64,000 nucleotides of DNA from Nectonema munidae (GCA_030549495.1 JAUIRK010000694.1:1-64000); one strand, 5' to 3'. Positions 21,766 through 34,153 are shown, numbered from the stretch's first letter. The notes: generated by a model not told the origin, from the letters alone. A program made the numbers and translations.

Positions 21766-21930
21766 ACTACATAAAAATCTTTATTAAGAAGAATATTTCG
21801 ACTCTATAAGTCTTTTCCAACCTAAGTCAATCAGAAAGCGTAGGGAACGGCTTTTGTGGTGAAGATGTTAGGAATACATCTTCACCACAAAACGTCGAAG
21901 TTATCTTTTTAATAAAGATTTTTATCATTA
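21766..21930. repeat. nested fold-back element
   Basis: The outer arms are ATAAAAATCTTTATTAAGAA and its near reverse complement AATAAAGATTTTTAT, each followed inward by TTCGAC. Inside is a near-perfect hairpin with the 18-bp arm TTTTGTGGTGAAGATGTT, mirrored by ACATCTTCACCACAAAA. The pattern GAAGATG, then AACGTCGAAG, then TTTTTAATAAA resembles the 3' tails of some retroelements. Confidence 0.7.
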
Positions 21931-21974
21931 ACTCTCGGTGTTAGCTATGTTTATTGGTGTAATATTGAATTTGT

Positions 21975-22390
21975 ATGATTTCTTTTTTGTGTTACAAAAT
22001 CTTAGAAATTTTCCTGGATAAATATTATATATTTCTTATCCACTTGAAGATTCTTTGGAATTTTCAAACTCTCTTCCAAACATCATCAACACATTCAATA
22101 ATTCTTTTTTTATCATTTCATTTTATTTACCCAAAGACTGTTTTAAAATGTTGTAATATTTTCAGTAAGGCCAACTCATGTCTGCTCTCATACTTGGATT
22201 GATATGTTTAATGTATTAACTTCAGTAAATATATCCTCAAGATAAGTTACATGTATCATCCATTGGAAGTCTTTAAATTTGAATCTAAAAGAATGACTTC
22301 TCACAAAAAGTTTTTGAGAGAAAAAACCGCTGCTCTATGATTTGATAATTGCACATTTTGGATGCACTCATAGCTAAAGATGAAAAAAAA
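21975..22390 (-). pseudogene. hAT transposase fragment (ZBED5-like)
   Basis: On the - strand the frame contains FKDFQWMIHVTYLEDIFTEV followed by NTLNISIQ. This is the LxDIFxxLNxLNxSLQG block found in the middle of ZBED5/FAM200-type hAT transposases. Only this part is recognisable. Stops interrupt it on both sides and no terminal repeats were found. The zinc finger and C-terminal dimerisation region are missing. An old fragment. Confidence 0.55.
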
Positions 22391-22552
22391 GTAGTCACTT
22401 ATATAAATGTAGAAAAAATCAAAAAACAAATTTGCAAAATTGAAAAATATTTAAAAAATTGCCTATTCATCAATACATCACCTGGAAAAAATTAAATCTT
22501 TTTATTAATTGTTAATTCTTTGCAAATTTTATTTAAATTTATGAGTTTAAAC

Positions 22553-22849
22553 CAAGGATCGGCAAACTTTTTTATCCGTCGACCCCTTCATTAAACATTC
22601 GTCTTCACATCGACACCCACCCCATATAGAAATGTTTCATAAACACATTAATCAATGTCCAACAATCAATAGAAAAAATACAAACCAAAGATGTTTCATA
22701 TATCTTATGCTATACAATGTCCTAAGCTATGTTTTAAAAGAAAAAGGAGAATTATTACAACTATAAAGTAAAGAAAGCATAGCACAATTTGGTAAGTGTG
22801 TCCTTATCGACCCCTAAAGATCTGTTATCGACCACTTTGCCCACCCCTG
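22553..22849. mobile_element. hAT MITE, 297 bp, perfect 8-bp target duplication
   Basis: GTTTAAAC at 22545-22552 and 22850-22857 flanks the element. Its ends are CAAGGATCGGCAAACTTTTT and, read inward from the right, CAGGGGTGGGCAAAGTGG, typical of hAT MITEs. GTCGACCCCT near the left end and ATCGACCCCTAA near the right are shared. It has no coding capacity. The right end matches the end seen at 45491. Confidence 0.9.
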
Positions 22850-22857
22850 GTTTAAAC

Positions 22858-23842
22858 CTAAAAGTTGACATTTTAATAAATTAAAATGTTTCTATACAAT
22901 TTAAGATAAAATTCATAGAAAGCTTTTTTTGTATGCAAAAATTCTAAATGATATTTATAAATGTCTATTTTTAAAAATATTTTTCGTAATAAATGTTTTA
23001 TTCCAAAACTTAATTTTAAAAAGTTGCTGACAAAACTTTTAACTTTTATTCATCTTGTTAAAATAACTTTAAATTCTTCAAAGCTGTTTATCTTAAACTT
23101 TAAGAATTTCGTATTTTTTAATCGGCCCTTTTAACTTAGCATAACGAGATTTTACATAAAAAATATAGCGACAATTTTTTTCTAAGATAATTGAATTCGA
23201 GATATAAATTATGTTTTACAAATTTTTAATAGAAATCTTGTAATGCTGCAGAATCCGTGTATGGGCTTGCCCTAAATTTATTACATAACTTTTTACCAGT
23301 AAAATAGGTGATGCTATTTCAATGACATTAAAGATGAAAATTCCTCGTTAGATATGTAAAAAGTGATCTAATAAATTTTTATTGATTTGCGCATGCATAA
23401 ATGTGTATTATTGTGTTTATTTTGGTAAGTCAGACACAAGGCAAAATTTAGAAAATACTAATACTATTTTGAGCAAAATGATTAATACACGGAATTCAAT
23501 CATACACGATTATTTTTATCTATGATGTGATTTAAGTATCATCAGGTATTTAATTGGTAGAACGTTATCCAATAAACTGAGAGCACAACAGCCATACACG
23601 AAATCTGTCTCAATATCTATAATCTTTAAAAAAAAAAAGATTTTATCATGGCCTTAACTAACAAAAAATATTCTATTTGAAAATATTTTATATTTTATTT
23701 TTGAACTAAAATGTAAATATCTTGATCTATTTTTTCAGATAAGGTTCGAATTTAAGTTTTAATAAAAATTGTTGAAACGGGTTGTCAACTTTTAAAGCTC
23801 ATGTTTCAACTTTTAAATTAATTCCTTTAAAAAAAAAAGTAA
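22858..23842. other. AT-rich, no feature seen
   Basis: Downstream flank of the GPCR gene. No second gene or repeat was recognised. Confidence 0.4.
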
Positions 23843-24724
23843 TCAATATCCATCCAAAAATCTCGTAATATGCTTGTTGAAGTTTGTGTTCAAAACGCCA
23901 TAAATGATGGGATTGGTGGCAGAACTAGCGTAGCATAGAGCATTTGCCAAATTGAATGTGCACGGATTTTGAATGATGGTCGGAAAAAGATTGAAGATGA
24001 AAGAAGCGGGCAGCCAGCATATGACAAAGTTGAAGCTCATGAAGAGCGTGAGCTTTATCGCTCTCTTGTTGAGTCGGTGTCGCTTTTTGTTGACGTTGTT
24101 TTGGCCGAAGCTTTTTTCTTTTGACTGTGTCCTGATTTTTTTGATAGTGACCGCTGTAGCGAGTATGTTAATAATCATGAGAAGGTTGATTGTGATGATG
24201 GTGTAGATGATATTTTCTGCTTGTGAAAAGGAGGGGATGCAGCCCGCCTCCATTTCATTGAGGGAAAATCGGTGTATTTGTGGAAGCAAAATAATGAGTG
24301 TTGCTATGACGCTTGTTGCAACAATAAAAATTTTGATGATCGAAGATCTGTAAATCCTCGGATAAATCAATGGCCTGCAACCGATGAAGGCTTGAACCAC
24401 GGATAAGCAAGTAACAATGAGATTGACTTCGAATGAGGATATCATATCAAAGAATATCAAAAAATAACAGTAGCCACCAAAAGACCACAAATCAGTCATT
24501 TGTTGAAAAATCTGGAATGGCATTATGAGGGTGGCTCTGAAAAAATCACACAGGGCTAAGTAAACGATTATCCAATTTCTAGGAGTTTTCAAATCCTTAT
24601 ACCGAATGAACATGTAAATGACGATGGAATTGCCTAGAATGCTAAAGCACAGGATGATGGTTTGCATGAAAATCAGCACATTTTTGTAAACTTCAGTGCA
24701 CCCGTCTTCACCAATTAACTCCAT
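23843..24724 (-). CDS. rhodopsin-class (class A) G-protein-coupled receptor, atypical
   Basis: A 293-residue seven-helix receptor in one exon. It starts at ATG in the context AACAAATGG and has a very short N-tail and C-tail. Family landmarks are GN at 31-32 (TM1), LALCD with D60 (TM2), C86 at the top of TM3 and C162 in loop 2 (likely disulfide), CWLP at 236-239 (TM6) and NPIIY at 271-275 (TM7). The DRY motif at the end of TM3 is replaced by V110-Q111-A112 in CLSVVQAFIGCRPL, and the usual Trp of TM4 is missing. The position matching the retinal Lys of opsins is Tyr, so it is not an opsin. The NPIIYGVLN tail resembles opsin, melatonin and biogenic-amine receptors in general, but I cannot name a ligand. 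The frame is intact, which argues for a live host gene. It acts in the plasma membrane; coupling is uncertain without the Arg of DRY. Confidence 0.85.
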   Translation of the reverse strand: MELIGEDGCTEVYKNVLIFMQTIILCFSILGNSIVIYMFIRYKDLKTPRNWIIVYLALCDFFRATLIMPFQIFQQMTDLWSFGGYCYFLIFFDMISSFEVNLIVTCLSVVQAFIGCRPLIYPRIYRSSIIKIFIVATSVIATLIILLPQIHRFSLNEMEAGCIPSFSQAENIIYTIITINLLMIINILATAVTIKKIRTQSKEKSFGQNNVNKKRHRLNKRAIKLTLFMSFNFVICWLPASFIFNLFPTIIQNPCTFNLANALCYASSATNPIIYGVLNTNFNKHITRFLDGY

Positions 24725-25450
24725 TTGTTTCTAAATATTCACATTACAAATTAGAGGCAGTCATTTTCTACTTCTTTTATCTACGCCACATGTATACTTC
24801 ACTATCATAGAAATTTTTCGATACTTTGTAAATTAACCATCACTATACTCCTATGATTCCACATCATAGTTTCTCAGATGCGCTTCCATCAAGTCACCTA
24901 GACAAACTAATTCTTCATTGTAAAAATACATTAGTGATTAATTAACTAAGTCAGGGCAAACAATCATAGTGAAATTAATTGACACAGTTGTATCTATTCG
25001 GAAATTATCGTAATGAATATTCTGAATTAAATTGGTTTTTTTTGAAAAGATTATTTCTCAATAAAAAGTGTTTGCCAATGAATACTACCATGCTTGTTTA
25101 GTCTTATTACTAGTTTTAGAATAGATTCTATATCATCAGAATTACTTGTTCACAAATTTGAATAACAATAATAAAAACTAGACTGAGATTTAGATTTTTT
25201 GAAATATTTTTAAAATTGCTTTCTTCGATGATATGTCTGTGTAACTTTAAAATAAAACAATATTTATATTTCATTCGGAGATTCTATATTTATTTTAAAA
25301 TTTTAAATTAAAAATATGCTGTATATGATGACATGAATACACTTATCTTTAATTAAATGGAGATGAGCACTTATTATTCGAAGACTATCTTCATTTAAAT
25401 TTATCTTTTTTAAAATTAAATATTTATCTTTTTCCTTGTTGATCAATTTT
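24725..25450. other. upstream region of the GPCR, AT-rich
   Basis: Presumed promoter side of the receptor gene. I see no convincing core promoter motif and no other gene. Confidence 0.3.
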
Positions 25451-25479
25451 CTTTTGTGAAACCGAACTTCTGTGGATCT

Positions 25480-25610
25480 CAATTTTTTAATTTTTTGCCT
25501 GTGTGCCCCTATAAATATTTCATGGATCCCCTGGTGCTTGTGGACAAGGGTTGAGAACGACTGATCTAGAGCAGCATTTCTTAAACAAGGGCCGCCACCA
25601 AAGTTTTACT
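25480..25610. mobile_element. two hAT ends meeting at one TCTAGA target
   Basis: GGTTGAGAACGACTG ending at 25562 is, read inward, CAGTCGTTCTCAACC, a typical hAT right end. It is followed by ATCTAGAG (the nTCTAGAn target preferred by many hATs), then CAGCATTTCTTAAACAAGG, a typical hAT left end. The partner ends of both elements were not found. Confidence 0.5.
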
Positions 25611-27490
25611 CGCGAAGCAAAATCTATGTGTGTTCATGTGAATATACTTTTACAACTATTTCATTCAAATAGTTTTACAAGTTCGTGCGTGTTTTAGTTT
25701 AAACACTAGCTAATTCCGATAAATTCATTAATTGGGCTAATTTAATATACTTTATGCACTTTGACTGTTACCATATCACACCTAAAAATGAGTCCTGTCG
25801 CGAAGTTTATTTCTCTTTTCAAAAAATATATTGTAAATCTTCAAAACAGTTATATTTTTTTTAATTTTTCTTACTTTTACGATATGAAAAATAAAGTAGA
25901 CATGAAATGAATATTTATTTACCCAACACATAAAGAACATTCAAATAAAAGCAGAAACTGTATACAAGTATTGAAACAATGTAAAAAAACCAGATCAAAT
26001 TTTTTATTCTGATATATTTAAAATTTAATGAATAGTTCGTAACAGTCCAATTTTTTAGGAGTTTTTTAATAAATAAAAAACAATTTAAAACTTATTCTTT
26101 CAGCATTGGATTTTTGATCCCTTTAGAATAAAGCGTCTATAATTGTAATTGTTTGTTCATATATTCATCTTCATTATGTAAATTGGAAGCAATATTATTT
26201 ATGAATTAAAAAAATTACCTCACTAATATTTTTAAAAAATTGAAAAACAAATTTTTCAAAGATTTTACAAATACAATGTAAATTTATATCAACATTTTTT
26301 CCATAAATTGAAAAAAATTTCAAGGGTGGAGGCTTTTTGCCGAGTTTTTACCTCTAAATTGTTCTCTGAATAAGTAAGTACTAGTGGATTAAAGAAAATT
26401 AATAAACTGTTTTTATTTTCACCAAATTTGTCCACCCTGTTCACTTAATGAAATTTTTTGAACTCAGATGAATTCAGATTTTAGCATTTTTTATTGGAAC
26501 ACAATTATAAATTTACTTTTAAGTTTATGATAAGTTTACTGCATCAAAAAATTTGATAATCTAGTTTTCTAAATATTCAATATCATAAAGAGATGAAATC
26601 TTACCTTCTAGATTAAGGAATTTGTATACAATATTGAAAAATATTATTATAATGGACGATAACTAAACCAAAATTAAAAGCTATTATTATAAATTCAATT
26701 TTGACTATTTATTATTCCTCAATTTTCATAAAATAATATTCTAAATTGCAGTATATAACTTTGCAATAGTTCATTTGTATAATGTCATCAATATCGTTCC
26801 CAAGGGATTCAAATGCATGTTTTTATCAATTAAAATTATTAATGGATTTTAATGTCAATATATAAAATTGTCAAATTAATTTTTCAGCCGTAGGAGATCA
26901 TCTAAGAAAACAATGATGAGTATATGAATCAGAAAGATCCTACTGTGTGTGCACATATTGAATATTTTCACCTATAAAATTATTCCCATACGCTGTTCGA
27001 GGAATCTGTACAAAGATAGACCACTTGAATCGTTTCCTCAATATATATTTTTTTAAAAATTCAGAATTTTTTTTAAGATACATCATCTGCTTCATCTTCT
27101 TTCATTTTGATAATCAGATTTGAACTTACCTAAAATTCAGGGATGTAAAGACAACTATGGGGTTAATAAAAGATTTCACGAAGAGGGTGCCATAGGAGAA
27201 TGTCATCCATAAGAGACCATAACTTTCTTATTTTTTTTGAAAGACATATTGTGCACACACATATAGAGCAGAGCCGTTGCTATTTATGATTTTTAGGGAG
27301 ACTAATAAAATTAAAATATACTAATTTTATAATAAAGCTCAAAAACGTTTATAGGTATTTCTCATTGTGAATACTTTTGTCATATGATATTGAATGTTAT
27401 ATTAATATTTTTATTTTTAGTGCTATTGAAAAATATGATATTAATTATATTTTTATACACTGTGATGACACAAACTCGTACATATAAAAC
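25611..27490. other. AT-rich, no feature recognised
   Basis: No gene-like frame or structured repeat seen. It may belong to the hAT element whose left end is at 25571. Confidence 0.35.
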
Positions 27491-28148
27491 TGTGATTCTC
27501 AGCCTTTTTTATCTTATGGTTCCTTTTAGAACTAAAAAATCTTTTCTGGACCCCTTATTTTTTGTTGCTACCAATTTTGTTTTTCAAGTGGTTATATTTA
27601 TCAAAAATATAAGAATAACTAAGCCGTTCTTAATCCCTATTTTTTTTGTTTACTCAATTAATCTTATATAGTATATATTTTTAACTCTGTTAAGATTAAT
27701 AAAATTTTATAAATAAAATTTTTTCAAGCCAAAAAAGTGAAAATTTTAATTCAAAAAAATATGTTGCATAGTATGAACGATGAACTTGATGTCTTGAGGC
27801 TAACATGATATGTTAGGTTCCAATTAAGTCAATGGCCATCATCTTTAATCTCTTCTATCAATAACATTTAGTCGGTTTTGACTTTTTGAATACAGAAAAA
27901 GAACCTTACTGAACGGTGTAAAATTAATAATTAAAAATAAATGATATTTTAATCACTTTTATTTTCAAACCTGATTCAACAAAATATCAAGATGGAAAAG
28001 AAGACAGATATAACTGTTTTTGCCATAATATATCATTTTTTCAATTTCAGAACTTTTTGCAAAATTTTATGCCAAATTTGAAATATTCTTATACCGAAAT
28101 ATTTTAGACCCCTTACGGATCCATATGGACCACGTTCAGAAACACTGA
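27491..28148. mobile_element. hAT-like MITE, about 660 bp
   Basis: The left end CTGTGATTCTCAGCC and the right end, read inward, CAGTGTTTCTGAACG are hAT-like. The flanks ATATAAAA and ACATAAAC agree at six of eight positions, as in an old target duplication. CTGGACCCCTTATTTTTT near the left and GACCCCTTACGGATC near the right are the usual subterminal words. No coding capacity. Confidence 0.5.
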
Positions 28149-28936
28149 CATAAACAATTAAACATACGCAAACAAAGACAGACACACAAACATACACCAA
28201 CACACGAGAGCGCCTGTGAAGAGAGAACTAATCTGCACATACTAGCTAATCTCTCATTTCCTAAACCTGTTCTATCCTGCGCCCATGCAAGGAGAAAATA
28301 TCTACTGACACCCGCCCACCTCTCAGTGTGTAAACAACCTGCTCTCAAATATATATTCGACGGACAACACTCACTACACCCACAGTCTGAAAATGAGGTT
28401 CTCGCTACCACTGAAAGCATCGAATATGCACCCACCAATCAGATGCATATACTCACCCCAAAATAAATTGAATAAATCCCACTAATTGCGGCTTTTTCTT
28501 TTAGTCAAGTCTTCCTCAATCATCACAAAATCACTCTGATAACTTTGAGAGTATACCGACATAATGATAAAACTGCTAAAAAAAAAACCATCCAGCATGC
28601 AAAACTTTAAAATTTATCTCTGTTCAATGTTTCTCTGCCAAAGAAAAAAAAATTTATATCAATTATCCGTATAAGAGGGGTGTCTCTTTACCGAAAAGAC
28701 AGAAAAGGCTCAATGTTGTTAATGGAAAGTTCCTGTAAAGATCGGAAAAGTAAAGAGTACCAATGGAAACACTATTAAGATACACAAAGACTCGGAAAAG
28801 TTCATTTTGTTGGATATAAACGCTTTGAGGACCAGTGGGAAACCAGTGTCCCAAGAAATCAAAATCGTCTGCTTTGAATATATAAAATTCCATTGAAAAA
28901 GAAAGCAGACGAATCATCTTCAAAATTTTGGTCTTC
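28149..28936. other. GC-richer unique stretch, no gene assigned
   Basis: 28150-28450 is less AT-rich than its surroundings and C/A-rich. A 91-codon frame on the - strand at 28663-28938 has no recognisable domain. I cannot assign either. Confidence 0.3.
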
Positions 28937-29689
28937 AAAGGGTTAACGGAAGTTAACGTTAAACCGTTAACTCAATAGTAAAAATTAATAATAACTTTAT
29001 TTATAAAACAACCCTGCATTTGAGGTTTTTATTCTAACATAAAAAATTTCAATTCATTGACATATTTTCCTTCAGGAATTTCTTTTGAAAAAGAAGTTTT
29101 TCAAAGTTGGCATGAGAGAGTGATGCCTTTTTATCCGTGAGAATATCTTTTCCAATTGAAAACAATCGCTCACCTGCTCGCATGAATTGTTTGTTTTGAT
29201 GAACAAATCAATTAAAGCCTTTTCACACAAAAAACAGCATGTGTCATCAAATCGCTGGATTTGGTTTGTAACCGTGAATTTACGAAATTTTTTGCTTTAT
29301 CTTCCATTGACTTCTGATTACAGTTCCTTGCTTTTTCCCTATTATGTCAGTCATTTTCTTCATTTTGTTTTATGCTCTCTTCACTAGAAAATTCCATATT
29401 GCAATTCGATTGCTTTAACTAGCACGTGAGCAAATTTTTTTTTAAATACCAACCAAAAGAGCATCAGTCAAAGAACCGCAGTAAATAAAATTGTAGACTT
29501 CAGGACTTCTCATTTAAAAATTTTCGAATGGAATAAATTCAAAGGAAAAAGTTTATTAACTTTTAACGGACGTCAAGTCTATCAACCCAAGCTTAAGTTA
29601 AACACTTATGAATTTAACTTAAAAGTTAAAAATAAATAAAAATTTTAACTTCGTTAATTAACAAATTAACGTTTTTATGCCCAGCTCTA
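28937..29689 (-). mobile_element. hAT element remnant with transposase C-terminus
   Basis: On the - strand near 29060-29170 the frame gives ERLFSIGKDILTDKKASL followed by SHANFEKLLF, the dimerisation signature of hAT transposases (SERLFS-G-I-T-KR-L). The right end is TGCCCAGCTCTA (inward TAGAGCTGGGCATAAAAACG). The left end, near GGGTTAACGGAAGTTAACG, has lost the outer bases. GTTAAC and TTAACG words crowd both ends. About 750 bp remain of an element several times longer. Confidence 0.65.
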
Positions 29690-32100
29690 CCAGAGGGCCT
29701 CAACTCGTTTTATGACAAGGGGGAATAATTGTATTTAAAAAATAGGCGGGATCATTACAATTTTTAATGATAAAGCATGAATTCCAAAACAGTTAGAAAT
29801 ATGTTTATTAAAAACTCAAAGTTAAAATCAATTCACCATTTTGTTGTGAATTATTACCTATATATTTAAAAAATTTAACTTATTTATCTTTTCAACCGAC
29901 TTTTCAACTTTTTTCTCTGACAAACTTTTCTATATTAGGTGCAACTTTATAAATCACCAAACCAATGATTTATTATAAGTTCAAAAGACTTAGAATTCCA
30001 CTTTCACACATTTAAATTATGTGAATAGCGAAACATGGCGTACTGAAAATTTTTAAATATTTCGGTAGCTAATCTTACATTATACATAAACCTCGTTTAC
30101 TTTTATTGATTCAAAGACACTCCGTAAGTAAATTTTTATATATTTATTTTATTTTTTCCCACCACTAGACCATCTGCTGACATAGATGATATTAAAATTT
30201 ATGAAATTAAAAAAATACCGTAATTTTAAGCTACTGTAACTGTTGAGAAATATTAGATTAGTGCGAACACTGGCCACTCCACACCCTACTAGTACACATA
30301 AAGAATGCTTGAAAAAGAACATACATTTCTTTCATTCTTGTTTTTTAATTAGATTAAAATTTAAATCATTGCAAGCCTAAAGTCAATAACATTATTCCTA
30401 TATATAGGAAAGATAGTGATTCTTCGTACTAGTTATATCCGATATGCCGCGTTGTCCATATATATTAAAAATAATTTATGAGAATCGTTGAAAATGATTC
30501 AATTTTAGCTAATCAGATCTGAGATCTTGTGCAGTTCATTTTATAGTCAAATTTACCCTACAAATTTTTAAATAAATTTGTTCAATTCTCACGTAATTTG
30601 ATTGTTTATACAAAAAAAATTATTCAAAAATTTTTATCCAATTCAAACAAATTCCGTGACAAAAAGACCATAACTTTTTAAATATTTAGTACAGATTAAC
30701 CAAACAACTAACTAATTTATTAGCTTAGCTACTAATTTGAAAACTAACTAACTTTTTGAATAAATGAACTTACAGAACTTTAAAATTGGAAATAATAATT
30801 TCTTCAAAGCACCAAGAAATAAATATTTTTTTTAATTTAGCGTATAATGGAGAAAATTCTATTTGTATTATCTTCTTTTATTGGCATAAAGAGGCACTTT
30901 TTCATAGACAACAATTTTTATTATAAATTGTAATTAGATTATATGCATGTAGTGAACATGCATTATGTCTATTTGTATAAATATATATATAATACATATT
31001 CCAAATAGTAAAGAGAGAAATTAGAAATGGAATCAATAAAGATGTATCAAAGTCTACCTACCACCTTTTTGTATTTGGATAAAATAGGCTTTATTGTCAG
31101 GATTAAAAATATTATCGCTAAATTACAATATTTATCCTGACACACTATCTTTCTCAATTCATCCATTTCTTGCTGAAAAGATTTCATAAAAAGATATGCA
31201 TGGGTAATGAATGCTGGATAACTCGTTTGTCAAATGAAAAAGGTTTTAGGCAAACAGTGTGTCACAGCGCATCCATTCTTCTCACAGAAAGCACTCACTC
31301 CCTTCACCTCACATAATCGTTATAAGGGAGATGACAGTAGTAAACTCATCTGATTCGATAAATCACGTTTGGGTCTTTTTCATTCTTTAATTTCGTTATC
31401 TCATATTTCAATCAATAGAATGTTACAAATTACAAAGAACACACAACGCAGATTCTGAGGCATTCTCTCTCATAGCTATCAGCGAAATCTTTTTGAGTCA
31501 TATAATCTTTTGTATGTGATATACACTAAAAAATAATTCCAATTGAAGCTAACACATTGTCTAATTATTTGCTATGACAAACCCAAGAAAAATTATTCTT
31601 CCAAATATTTTATATGAATAAATAGCCTTATTTCGGTAACTGTTTCAGTCTGTCAGTAAAGTACACCAACTTTGACTAAATTGTAACTTAAAGAAACGCA
31701 TCATTATCAATAAACAAAAAAATTATTTATTTAGTAAATGGAATTCAAGACTACTTTTACTCTTCTATCTCTCTCTAACTTTGTTTTCCTGTTTATGCTC
31801 CCCTCCCCTCTTAGTGAGTCAAGTCCTACACCCGCCGTTGTACATGATAATGCATCATAGAATTGTAGAACAATGTTAATTTGTTTATTCTTTTCTACAA
31901 ATTGTTTTCTAAATATTTTCATTTGTTTATTTATAACAAAGTATAATAATGAAATCAACGTAGAGAGATCTTATCGACATATATTGCAATCATGATATAA
32001 AAATATTTTTTAATGAAAACTGTTTTATAATATAGTGTAGTCAGTCCATCATTGATGGCGAGTACGCTTCAATATTTAACCCTTTTGAAAATTTTGAATC
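29690..32100. other. AT-rich, one hairpin, no gene
   Basis: Nothing coding recognised. A hairpin lies at 31097-31142: GTCAGGATTAAAAATATT against AATATTTATCCTGAC. Confidence 0.4.
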
Positions 32101-32129
32101 ACGTAATAATATCATTTTATCATAATGTG

Positions 32130-32800
32130 AATAATTGGAATATTTAAAACAAACGAAGAAAATTTACTTCGCCTTGCCCACCCCATTTTAAAAGCTTTTT
32201 TTGCGTTCTGGAGTTTCCTACTTTAAATTTATTTCTTAGCAAAAAGAAAGTTTTTAGAAGAATCATATTCCATAACTGCATAAGGTTTGAATGAGTGAGC
32301 GTTTTTATCAGGAAATACAAGCTTAGTGAGTTTGTTTTTTTGCACAACATTTGAAACTTTCGTCTTGGTTAAAAGAACTGAAGCATATGACTTTGTATCA
32401 TCAATTTTAGGTTAGATGCAAGTTTCTTTAGGCCTTAAAAATAGACAATTAGTTTCTTTTCCAGGCTTGGTTTTTGAAATGGCAGAAATAGTGTCAGAGG
32501 TTCTCGAATCTTTGCGTAAAAACTATTCTTGACATCATCAATTCTATCACATAAATCATTGCTACCTTTTTCTTGTATTTTTGCATTATTAGTGATATTC
32601 TTGCAAAAAGCTTCAACTTTTTTTGAGCGAATTCATCTTGCAAGGCTCTAAAATCACTTTCACTTTTTTTCTTCAAAACTTCGATCTCATTAGATATCTT
32701 ATCTAGAGACTTTCTTAAAGTTAAAGAATCATTTATAGAATAGCAATTCCAGAACCATTCAGCTCCGGAGCTTTCCCTTTTATCAAGAAACTCCAATAGA
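32130..32800 (-). pseudogene. decayed coding remnant, possibly LINE ORF1-like
   Basis: Two - strand frames are coding-like. At 32494-32796 the frame has heptad-like runs of Leu, Lys and Glu (SLDKISNEIEVLKKK), suggesting a coiled coil. At 32144-32460 it has TKSYASVLLTKTK followed by a Lys-rich stretch. A coiled coil before a basic region with an SYASV-like motif is seen in some LINE ORF1 proteins. This is a weak resemblance and it could equally be part of an unknown host pseudogene. Several stops interrupt it. Confidence 0.3.
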
Positions 32801-32925
32801 GGTTGGGGAATTTTTTGACAATCAAAGCAGAACCAATTTAATCAGGAACTACATTTAATCATTTCAGAGGTTATATTTGAGCAAAAATAACAACATCTTT
32901 CTCAAGTTATTACAATTTTCCGAAT

Positions 32926-32995
32926 CGAACCCAAGAGCACTGGATTGACACCCTTCGCTACGACCCCTACCACCACTGTTCACAAATTTTAATAT
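32926..32995 (-). repeat. tRNA-derived SINE fragment
   Basis: On the - strand GTCGTAGCGAAGGGTGTCAA (A-box-like) is followed by TCTTGGGTTCGATTCGG, a strong B box, with about 22 nt between. This is the layout of a tRNA-derived SINE promoter. No tail or target duplication identified. Confidence 0.5.
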
Positions 32996-32999
32996 GTTA

Positions 33000-34150
33000 T
33001 AATCATTTCCTAAAGACAAACAAGCAAGATGCTTTTGTCACTAACGATTGATTTTTAATTCTGTATTAAAAAGTCTTTTTATAAAAGTTTTTACGAAAAA
33101 CTCGGTGTTTTGGAGTTTTTCAGGGTAAACTGTACCTTTAGAAAATTTTTCCAAATATATTTTTTTATATTTCAGAAATTATAGTCTCAGAGATAGGAAG
33201 GAAGTTTTAAACTTTATGCCATTTGCTTTTACTATCTTCTATTGATAACTCACCATATGTAGTAAGACGCTTACTTCGTTTGAACTCTCATTTTTTTCAT
33301 TACTACTATATACTACATATGAACACATTCTTATTATTTTCAATTGATATTCACTCAATTTATCTGTAGTTTCCTGCTAATCGAATTTCATGTATTCAAG
33401 AAGATTTGTTGTAACAAGGATATCATTGTGCTCACCTTTTTTATTTCCATGCTTATATTTGTGCTATTATAAATTTTAGAGATTTTTTTTACGATAAAAC
33501 ATTGTCATAATGTTGATGTTAACACTTTCCATCTATAATTATAAACAGCCCATAGGGAATATAGAGAATTGAGATAGGTAAATAATTTCAATGTTTCAGG
33601 AAAACTTTCAGGGATTCTAAAAAGACTGAGTATGGCAATCTGATTTTGGACTTTTATTATTATTCAGTAAATCTGCAACAAGTTAAAATTATTCGAAAGA
33701 CTAAAGGAAGAAGATGACGATCATGTATCGTTCTACTAGTTTAAACTTTTAATATATAGAAGGTTAAATGTCAGTTGATCTATATGTGTGAGATATCTTA
33801 AATTTTGACAGAAAGATGTTCAAGCTGTAATTAATTTAAACTTTCAAGTACCTAAACTTGGCGTTCTTACTACTAAAAATAACTTATTTATTGTTATCAT
33901 CGTTACTAAAAAGAAAGTATTTGCTTATCTTTATCATTAAATTAAAAAAAATTGGTTGTTTTTGTCATCTAAAAAATAACAAAAAAGTCATTTATATATA
34001 GATCCTTTTTAAAAATAAAAAAGTAAAAAAAACGATTTTAGTTCTAAAAATGTATTCTTTATTCATTTTTAAACCCATAATATTTAGGGTAGATACACTC
34101 TATTTAAGAAAAGAATCTTAGTGCCATAATTTGTCAAATATAAGGTTATC
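33000..34150. other. AT-rich, no feature seen
   Basis: No coding signal, repeat or structured RNA recognised on either strand. Confidence 0.4.
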
Positions 34151-34153
34151 TAA

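Noticed and set aside
23973-24206. A + strand frame overlapping the GPCR.
   Set aside because: Mirror of the receptor coding sequence; no independent signal.
23843-24724. Opsin identity for the GPCR.
   Set aside because: The retinal-binding Lys position before NPxxY is Tyr, and the DRY and TM4 Trp landmarks are missing.
28136-28438. A 100-codon Cys-rich frame on the - strand.
   Set aside because: The C/A-rich strand gives Cys/Val-rich translation by composition alone; no family and no splice context.
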